Position numbers and translations under genes: made by a program. 64,000 nt of DNA from Anas platyrhynchos (Eukaryota > Chordata > Aves > Anseriformes > Anatidae): the NCBI RefSeq assembly GCF_047663525.1, contig NC_092617.1:2112501-2176500 (forward strand), written 5' to 3'. Shown one piece after another: positions 56,598-64,000 of this stretch. Every line of letters starts with the position of its first letter. Positions within the stretch are counted from its first letter, which is position 1. The notes beneath the pieces are model-generated. The model searched no databases, had not been told where the DNA came from, and was given only the letters and a program-made list of their open reading frames with translations.

Positions 56598-57530
56598 TTA
56601 GTGATGCTTTAACAAATGTTTAAATTCTTTGTTTATAACATCCTTCAATTCCTGGTTCCTCATGCTGTAGATGAGGGGGTTCACTGCTGGAGGCACCACC
56701 GAGTATAAAAATGACACCACCAGGTCCAGGGATGGAAATGAGTTTGAAGGGCGCTTCAGGGAGGCAGACGTGCCACTGCTGACAAAAAGGGAGACCACGG
56801 CCAGGTGAGGGAGGCACGTGGAAAAGGCTTTGTGCCAGCCCTGTTCAGAGGGCATCCTCAGCACTGCCCTGAAGATCTCCACATAGGACAGCACAATGAA
56901 AACAAAGCAACCAAGGACTAAAGAAACATTAAACACAAGTGCCCTGACTTCCCTGAGGTAGGCATCTGAGCAGGAGAGCTTGAGGATCTGGGGGATTTCA
57001 CAGAAGTACTGGTCCACAGCATTGCCTCGACAGAGGGGCAGGGAAAATGTGCTGGCTGTGTGCAGGACAGCATTGAGAAAGCCACTGGCCCAGGCAGCTG
57101 CTGCCATCTGGGCACAAGCTCTGCTGCCCAGGAGGCTCCCGTAGTGCAGGGGCTTGCAGATGGCAACGTAGCGGTCGTAGGCCATGACAGTGAGAATGCA
57201 ATACTCTGCTCCAATCATAAAAACAAAAAAGAAGACCTGTGCAGCACATCCTTGATAGGAGATGGCCCTGGTGTCCCAGAGGGCATTGGCCATGGCTTTG
57301 GGCAGAGTGGTGGAGACGCAGCCCAGGTTGAGGAGGGCGAGGTTGAGGAGGAAGAAGTACATGGGGGTGTGGAGGCGGTGGTCGCAGGCTACAGCGCTGA
57401 GGATGAGGCCGTTGCCCAGGAGGGCAGCCAGGTAGATGCCCAGGAAGAGCGCGAAGTGCAGGAGCTGCAGCTCGCGTGTGTCTGCGAGTGCCAGCAGAAG
57501 GAACTTAGTGATGGAGCTGCTGTTGGGCAT
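56598..57530 (-). CDS. Olfactory receptor, family 14-like, intact, mosaic
   Basis: 310-aa receptor starting MPNSSSITKF. It has all core motifs: GN in TM1, LHTPMY, MAYDRY, loop cysteines, KAFSTCLPHL and NPLIYSMRN. Odd residues are DQYFCEIP (Tyr for Phe), SYVEIF (Glu for Gln) and a changed TM6-7 loop (SGTSASLKRPSNSF). Its TM3 (FVFMIGAEY) is that of the OR at 11198, with about 115 identical bases around it, while TM5 and TM7 resemble the OR at 37477. The splice acceptor (CCTTGGGCAG) lies near 57553. It stands head to head with 63362. Confidence 0.96.
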   Translation of the reverse strand: MPNSSSITKFLLLALADTRELQLLHFALFLGIYLAALLGNGLILSAVACDHRLHTPMYFFLLNLALLNLGCVSTTLPKAMANALWDTRAISYQGCAAQVFFFVFMIGAEYCILTVMAYDRYVAICKPLHYGSLLGSRACAQMAAAAWASGFLNAVLHTASTFSLPLCRGNAVDQYFCEIPQILKLSCSDAYLREVRALVFNVSLVLGCFVFIVLSYVEIFRAVLRMPSEQGWHKAFSTCLPHLAVVSLFVSSGTSASLKRPSNSFPSLDLVVSFLYSVVPPAVNPLIYSMRNQELKDVINKEFKHLLKHH

Positions 57531-58145
57531 TTGCTCTTTCTGGCCATGGATTGCTGCCCAAGGATGAAAAAAGCTTTAATTAATAAGAAGATATACCTCA
57601 GATAAACTTCTGACATTTCTGACATAACTGCCCTGAAAACCCTTTCAGTCAGGTATTTACCAGGTCCCTTTCATATGCTCTTCTTGATGCTGCCTGACGG
57701 TGTCCCTGGGAGCAAGGGACCCTGCTCTGAGCGAGGAGTCAGTCCTGCCCCACAACCAGTGGTAAAGAGGAAGATGGGGTATTCTCAGATTCAATCCGCT
57801 GATAATAAAGATCTTTTCAATTTTGTTGCTCCCAATTCACCCAACTGCGGAGCAGGGCTACGGGAATTTATTTTTGTATTTTCTGTCTAACTGCTTACCC
57901 GACCCTGTTTTCTAAGGCATAAATCCTGGGCATTTCAAATGAAAACTTGTGGAGCCTCAGATGAAAGAGTCCCTTGGGCTCCCTCGAGGTGTCCCCAAGG
58001 CCTCAGGGCTGACAGCTCCTAAGGCAGGAGGGTCTCTGTTGGGGTGTGTTCACTGAGGCAGACTGAACTGATCATCTACTGCTCCTCTCTGAACACAAGA
58101 TTTTTAGAAGTGTGATTTGCACTGTTGGACTGTGGTTGTCAAACA
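57531..58145. other. OR leader region and block H relic
   Basis: The first 100 bases hold the OR leader with its acceptor. About 57960-58120 matches a part of block H (CCTCGAGGTGTCCCCAAGGC). No gene seen. Confidence 0.45.
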
Positions 58146-58565
58146 TGTTGTGCTTTAACCTGGCAGGCAGCTCAGCACCACACAGCTGTTAGCTCACACC
58201 AACCCCCCCACATGCTTATCGGTTGAGGTCAGGGCAGTTGAAAGGACTGAAATGGTAGAGAAAGAATTATAATAGCAATTATTTTTAGTACCATTATTGT
58301 TATGTAGAAAGCAAGCTATGCACAGTGCAATTGCTCATTACTGACTGATGTCCAGCCTGTCCCCAACTGGTAGAACATTGTGGTAACCATCTGCACCTGC
58401 TCTTCTTTGACCTTTATCAAGTCCACAAATGGAAGGGTCCTCCCAGGGACTGGGAAAGGTAGACAGCTCTTTAACATCCTCTCTCTCGAAGGCAGCTATC
58501 CCGAAACCCCACCTGTACCCTTTTGGATCTTGGAAGTACCCTCTCGTGGGGAAGTTTATGTCAAG
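58146..58565 (-). mobile_element. ERVL-type remnant: pol piece joined to partial 3' LTR
   Basis: 58146-58369 is the 3' part of the LTR family seen at 4827-5397 (it ends, on minus, in CACAACA). 58370-58565 is a decayed relative of the ERVL-like pol fragment at 54600-54800, on the same strand and in the right order for a provirus with a large internal deletion. The finding that this pol type lies next to this LTR type supports assigning both to one family. Confidence 0.6.
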
Positions 58566-59539
58566 GTTTCATAGATCAACATTCTCCCTCCTTTCTTTTC
58601 TGGGCAGTAGTTGGCAGTAGTTCTCTTCCATTCTCAGGAGCCTGATTTTCACACCCATTGTTTTCTCCTGCATGTAGAGGCAACGGATCCTGGCAGAGGT
58701 TGGTGCTCTGGCCTAGCAAGAGCAGACCTGGGGATCTGGTCTAGTCCCCAAAGTAGACCTGGGGCCTGTCACAGGGGCTGGAGTGGCTGCAGGACATATC
58801 AGAGGTGTTGGAGTAGCTGCAGGGTCTGTCACAGGGCTTGGAGTTTCACTGACTGAGGCTCAGTGAGCACAGACCAAGTCCCAGCACATTCCAGGGATTT
58901 GTGTCCCTTTGGAATTGCCAAGGTGATAACCCCTCCATTTCAAGCACTTCTGCAGTTTTTAAGGATTCTGCAAGTGCTCAGGGGGGAAGTTCCAAAGCAC
59001 TGGAGGTGCCCACTGCTCTAGGTGCCTGCCCAGATCCTCCCATGCTCCCTGCCACTCCTCACTCTCCGGCCTTGGGGCAGGTCTCTGGAGGGCATTCTTC
59101 AAGAGTTGTTTATCCTTAAACAACTGTTGAAACACATTCAGGAGACATCACAATAGGACCATGCCAGTGATGTTCTCAGCTTTGTAGAGGTAGTGTAATT
59201 AGACTGGAGGAGAAGGGGGAGGTAAAGGAGAGAGTGAAGAAGTGGAGAAGTGTCGCTCCTGTTTCTCCCCCTAGATTGGCTCCTTAAAGCAAAAAGGTCA
59301 AGAGTATAATTCTTAAGTTTCTGAGTGATGGTTCCTGAGGTATGGAGGTAATGGCATTGCTCAGTACAAAGAATGGATTTGTCACATGACCAATAATTTT
59401 ATAGAATCATAAGCCAGTGCTACACAACATAGCAATATATCTTTAAACCAGACCCAGAAATGACAAAGAGCACAATGGGAACACAGGCGGCAAGTAATGT
59501 GCTATACAACATATTTCTGAAAACTGGTACTACTCAGCA
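58566..59539. other. Intergenic DNA, no gene seen
   Basis: Not clearly part of the duplicated blocks. Contains a few GCAGG(A/G)(C/T)(A/C)TGTCA(C/G)-like repeats near 58770-58840 (GGGGCTGGAGTGGCTGCAGG and near copies). No coding frame of note. Confidence 0.4.
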
Positions 59540-60145
59540 CCAGAGAAACCTTAGAGCAATCTTCCAGTACTTAGAGAGGACCTACAGGAAAGCTGGGGAG
59601 ACAGTCATTGTCTGGGAGTGTAGTGATGGGACAAGGAGAAATGATATTTAACTAAAAGAGGGTAGGTTTAAATTGGATATATGAAAGAAGCTTTTTCCTC
59701 TGAGGATGGTGAGGCCTCAGAGGAAAAAGCTTCTTCCACATATAAGAGGGGTCAGCCTCTTCTCTCAGATAACTAATGATAGGACTTGAGGAAAAGGCTA
59801 CAAGTTGTGCCTAGGGAGATTTAGATTAGATATCACAAAAACCTTTTTCTCTCACAGAATAGTCAGGCACCGGAATGGTCTGCCCAAGGAGGTGCTGGAG
59901 TCACCAACCCTCGCAGTGTTCAAGAAGCACCAGGACAGGGCGCTAGGAGATATGACTTTGTAACTTGGTGTGTAGAATGAGCGATAGTTGGACTAAATGA
60001 TCTTGTAGGTCCTTTCCAACGTTGTGTTTCTATGATTTCTGATTCTATGGTAGGACAAGAGGAGTGGTTTTAAACTTAAAGAGGGTACATTTAGAGTAGA
60101 TAGTCAGATGAAATTCTTGACTTAAAGGTGAGGCACTGGAACTGG
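59540..60145 (+). mobile_element. Three CR1 3' region fragments in a row
   Basis: 59540-59735 (TTCCAGTACTTAGAGAGGAC, then GAGTGTAGTGATGGGACAAG), 59775-60047 (CAGGCACCGGAATGGTCTGC and the TTCTATGATTTCTGATTCTA end) and 60048-60145 (AGAGGGTACATTTAGAGTAG) are parts of ORF2 C-terminal and 3' UTR sequence on one strand. The first ends in a fold-back palindrome (59685-59735). The third lacks its 3' end. Confidence 0.75.
59685..59735. repeat. Perfect 21-bp inverted repeat, 9-base loop
   Basis: Arms 59685-59705 and 59715-59735 are exact reverse complements around ATGGTGAGG. The left arm is normal CR1 sequence; the right arm is its reversed copy. The likeness continues imperfectly outward (GATATATG against CACATATAAG). 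Confidence 0.9.
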
Positions 60146-61380
60146 TGCTGTGGGTCCAGAGATCACCCAGGGGGAGTTTGGATCAGCCCATGCCCTTGTG
60201 TTTGAAGGAACAGCTGGTGAGAGTGGAGAGGACGCACTGAAATCATGGGAACAGCAGAGTGAGAGCAAGGTGGGGAAGAGAAGTGGTTGTCTGCAGCCTT
60301 CAGGGAAGTGTGGGACAGCACAAGAAAGCATGCAGAGGAGAAGGCAGAAGGCTCTGACAAGAATGGAAGGCTGCAGCAGCACTCACATCTTTGTCCCCTT
60401 GGCCATGGCTTAGGAGGAGACGTGTTATACTCATGGCATTGGGACCATTAATTCTCCTTTCAACCCTGTGCAAACACTGGAAGGTGTCATACCATTGCCC
60501 TTCACATATGGTATTGTGGGCATCTCCCCCTACCCCACAAACCCCAGGAAGAGCCCTGAGTGAGACATAGGGGTGCTGGGGTTATAGAATCTCCCCTCCC
60601 AGTGGCTGGGGTCAGGCCTTGGCCCTTCTGCTTCAACAAAATAAAGTGAGATTTTCTCAGTACACTGCCTTTGCCAATCTGAAATCATGGCTTCCAATTA
60701 TCTGCCCTAACAATTCCCATGGGAGGCTTTGTGAGGAACAGAATAGAATAGGCAACAAAGTATAGAGTATTCTAATACTACGGAATAGAGTAGCTAACGG
60801 AGGTGAGACAGGTGCTCTGATATAATGACAACCATCAGAAAGCTGATCCCAGTTAGATGACTGCTATGGAGAGATCAAGAGTAGCCTGGCCATGAGAGAT
60901 GTCAGATAGGGGTACGGGAAGAAGAAGTGAAGAGGAGCTTGGAACCTTACCTTTGTAGAGGTAAGATGGTTCATGCAATGTTGATGCTGCTCTAACACTG
61001 ACTTCAGACATTCTTGTAGGGCCTGTAAACTATTTTCAAAAATAACAATAATCCTTAAACCTAAACATTAGTGCAGCTTCCTGACAGGAATCCACTATTG
61101 GAAAGCAGAACTCAAAATACCACCTGAAGAAAAACTCAGACCATAGCCCCCTTTCCTTCCCTTACTCTCTTGCTCACCCTAATCCCTGCCCTTATCACTA
61201 ACGTTAAAATGCTCTATTTATCCCTAGACTTCTTGCCAGACATAAACAAAACCCTTAACCATAATGCTTGCCCATACCATAACCAGAAACGTGACAGCAC
61301 TAACAGAACACCATATCTTTCAACAAAAACTTTGCTTAATCTCTAACCCAGAAAGGTAAAATCTAGTCCCTACGAGACAA
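60146..61380 (-). repeat. Duplicated blocks, F part and B (minus copies)
   Basis: 60150-60740 matches the 53040-53600 part of block F, diverged; 60770-61380 is block B. Thus the F-B-A order differs from elsewhere, where A lies between B and F, and suggests a rearrangement. No gene seen. Confidence 0.55.
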
Positions 61381-62470
61381 GAGAGAGGTCAGCTCTACCT
61401 CAGGATTTCAGGCCCCAGCAGGAATGTGACTGTGGCAGGGACTGTGAGGTCACTTCTGTCTTTGCACTTGATAGGGCAACAGCAGGAACGTGTCACGGAA
61501 TGGGACTGTGAGGTCACCTCTGCATGTAAGTGGTAGGAAACCCTTGACTTTTGAGAAGACAAGGCACCTGCTTGGCATGCTGACTGTGGGATCCCTTCTG
61601 CCTACACACCCAGGAGGACCCAGACAGAAAGAAAGCCCCAACATGGGTTGTCCTGTCCCTTCTGCTTGAGTCCATGAGTGGGCAGCAGCAGGCACAAGGC
61701 TTGGCTGTGTCTAGCCAAGAAGCTGCAAGGGCAGCAGCAGGCCCCTGGCTTGGAAGCTGCTGCTGAGGTGACTTTTGTCTGGTTAACTGAGAGGCCGCAA
61801 GGATTCTGCTGGGCTGGGATGCCTACTTCAGGAGTGGTTTCCACCACAAGGATGCCATACGAGCAGTTGTGCCTTATCACCAGGAACCAGGCAAGCTTCC
61901 TACAAAGCTGACTTATGAGATATTTGGGTCCATGGCTATGGCTATTGTCTCTTCCACTAATGCTTTTGAGGAGACAGATAATCATTAAAGCACCAGATCC
62001 TAATTGGCTTCTCGTGGGCTCATCAGCAAAGCAACCAGAGTGGTGATTATAATACCTTGGGCTAGGCCTCTGCTGCTGAGCTGGGCTGGGCTCCTGGGAC
62101 ATGAGAAAACACATTTTAAAAAGTCCCATGAAGCAGAGAGACAGCTGTTCCCAGGAGCAACTCCTCTGCACAACGCAGCAGGAAAGAGACACAGAGGCAC
62201 AGACACAGAGAGAAGAAAAGGAGAGAGGGACTGAAGCCAGTTGGCAGTGGGAGGATGCTGAGAGCTGCCTGCAGGAGAAACATGCACAGCCTTTGACAAG
62301 GTAAGGGTCTGGCTGCAGGGCCATACAGCTGCAGGTCCTGGAAGGGTCTCCTGCTGGGTCTTGTTTCTGGGAGGGCAGTGGGCAATGCAGTAGGCTCTGA
62401 GAGTCCTGCTGGGTTGCAGTGCGAGGTGAGGAAGTCTGGCAGAAGCCCCTTGGAGTGTTATAACCCAGCT
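61381..62470 (-). repeat. Duplicated blocks A and G (minus copies)
   Basis: A (61390-61845) with its lead (61850-61985), then G (61986-62470). Inverted relative to 7490-8620. No gene seen; the 240-codon minus frame across A and G is not kept in the other copies. Confidence 0.65.
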
Positions 62471-63361
62471 GCCCCTGGTCAGATAAGACAGGGGTGGCTA
62501 GAACACTGCAGGAGTGCAGCTAGGATATTGGCACACGCAAGCTTGCAGATATCCAACTCTGTCTGTGGGGCATCCTCCTGGGCTGCAGGCTTCCCTCCGG
62601 CAGGTTGCAGCTCTCTCGTGGCTTCCTTGTGTTATCCAGGTGCCCCAAGGAGAAGACACCTCCTTGCTAAGGACATGTCCGTGCTGCTGGATGGCTGTCT
62701 GTGGGCAGCTGGTTTGAGGCTTCTGCACTCCTATCTAGGAGGCAAGAGCTGAGATCCTGATCACACACCTGGAGATAAGGTGAGGATTCTGTCCATCTGC
62801 CTTTTGAGTCGGGCTTCTCTGCTCTCAGCTGTCTCCAGTTTCTTCTCATGCCCAAGCTCACTGCTAGGCAGATCTGCTCTGCTGAGTCTTCACCAAGGGA
62901 CAGTCCTTTTGCCTCCTGGCATCCGCAGGATTTCACCAGGAGCACACATATAAAGTCACAGCGTTTGACCATCCAATAATTCACCTAAGTGTTACAGGGG
63001 CAACCGAATAACATTAAAGCAAGTAAAACACTGCAGCTCTGCTCTGCATTCAGATGAGCTGTTTGCAAGAAAATTCTGCAAACTTATTGACTTGACAAGT
63101 GGACTGAACTCGAGTTTCCCCCATGTTCCTGATTCCCTCCTGCTGCAGGTAGGACTCCTCTGCAGCACATAGAGGCCCCTGTGCCCAGTGCCAGTCTCAG
63201 CCAGCACCAGCCACAACTCGAGCAGGAGAGCTGCAGAAAGGTTCTGCTGCAAAGAGAGAGGCTCTGTTTGGGGGTTCTCTATGACTTGTAATAAGTTTTC
63301 CTCATCCAAATCAGTTCTAACTTTGTTCTACCTTTTTCTCTCCAACAGAGAATGTCAGAAA
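62471..63361 (+). promoter_or_regulatory. OR leader region with splice acceptor and upstream ATG
   Basis: Related to 47026-47828. The acceptor is TTTCTCTCCAACAG (AG at 63347-63348). Only 13 bases separate it from the OR ATG, and an out-of-frame ATG (63352) falls between them. The upstream frame runs 90 codons across the OR start. Confidence 0.5.
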
Positions 63362-64000
63362 ATGCCCAACATCAGCTCTGTGAGCGAGTTCCTGCTGCTG
63401 GCATTTGCAGACACGCGCGAGCTGCAGCTCCTGCACTTCGCGCTCTTCCTGGGCATCTACCTGGCTGCCCTCCTGGGCAACGGCCTCATCCTCAGTGCCG
63501 TAGCCTGCCACCACCGCCTCCACACCCCCATGTACTTCTTCCTCCTCAACCTCGCCCTCCTCGACCTGGGATGCATCTCCACCACTCTGCCCAAAGCCAT
63601 GGCCATATCCCTCTGGGACACTAGGGCCATCTCCTATCAAGGCTGTGCTGCTCAGGTCTTCTTTATAGCCTTCTTCATTGGAGCAGAGTATTCCCTTCTC
63701 ACTGTCATGGCCTACGACCGCTACGTTGCCATCTGCAAGCCCCTGCACTACGGGAGCCTCCTGGGCAGCAGAGCTTGTGCCCAGATGGCAGCAGCTGCCT
63801 GGGCCAGTGGCTTTTTCCATGGTGTCCTGCACACGGCCAACACATTTTCCCTGCCCCTCTGCCACGGCAATGCTGTGGACCAGTTCTTCTGTGAAATCCC
63901 CCACATCCTCAAGCTCTCCTGCTCAGATGCTTATCTCAGGGAAGCTGGTCTTCTAGTCGTTAGTGCATGTTTAGCATTTGGTTGTTTTGCATTCATTGTG
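63362..64000 (+). CDS. Olfactory receptor, family 14-like, cut by window end
   Basis: 213 codons are present, open to the window edge, starting MPNISSVSEF. The part seen has the Asn3 site, GN in TM1, LHTPMY, MAYDRY, both loop cysteines and the start of TM5 (AGLLVVSACLAFGCFAFIV). A change from MANALWDT to MAISLWDT after TM2 is its own. TM3 reads IAFFIGAEYSLLTV. About 100 codons should follow. The ATG at 63362 is chosen over 63352 because only this frame encodes the OR. Confidence 0.93.
   Translation, partial: MPNISSVSEFLLLAFADTRELQLLHFALFLGIYLAALLGNGLILSAVACHHRLHTPMYFFLLNLALLDLGCISTTLPKAMAISLWDTRAISYQGCAAQVFFIAFFIGAEYSLLTVMAYDRYVAICKPLHYGSLLGSRACAQMAAAAWASGFFHGVLHTANTFSLPLCHGNAVDQFFCEIPHILKLSCSDAYLREAGLLVVSACLAFGCFAFIV

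Overview
This window is avian nuclear DNA. The evidence is several intronless olfactory receptor (OR) reading frames of one very similar family, matching the bird-expanded family 14 (gamma-c) receptors, many CR1 LINE fragments with the typical 3' end (short TTCTATGAT-type repeats after a CCTTCCAAC-type stretch), and bird-type endogenous retroviruses. The species cannot be told from sequence alone. I see no operons, prokaryotic genes, tRNA or rRNA.

Genes: five intact OR genes (11198-12139 -, 19026-19958 +, 37477-38415 -, 47829-48770 +, 56598-57530 -), one OR cut by the window edge (63362-64000 +), one near-complete OR pseudogene (5475-6406 -), a C-terminal OR remnant (31108-31359 +), and two inverted remnants of a different OR lineage (16640-16985 -, 40560-41040 +). 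Each intact OR has a splice acceptor close upstream of its ATG, so each is probably a single coding exon behind one or more non-coding 5' exons. Three neighbouring pairs stand head to head: 12139/19026, 38415/47829 and 57530/63362.

Layout: nearly all non-genic DNA is made of a few duplicated blocks, called A to K here, that recur in both orientations. The interval between the ORs at 11.2 and 19.0 kb is an inverted copy of the interval between the ORs at 37.5 and 47.8 kb. The 3' side of the OR at 19.0 kb (to about 25.1 kb) is a direct copy of the 3' side of the OR at 47.8 kb (to about 55.1 kb). Differences between copies come from later CR1 and retrovirus insertions and deletions.

Centre: 25144-31694 is the oddest part. 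A 3.26-kb minisatellite of an 11-bp unit (25769-29030) lies between two nearly identical CR1 fragments that share the same frameshift. It is followed by a retroviral env/LTR remnant with a compact alpharetrovirus-like LTR, an OR remnant and a third piece of the same CR1. This core sits between inverted copies of the same flank blocks (about 22.6-25.1 kb and 31.8-34.6 kb).

The ORs would act as odorant-binding G-protein-coupled receptors in olfactory neurons. The rest looks like the product of repeated duplication, gene conversion and transposon insertion.
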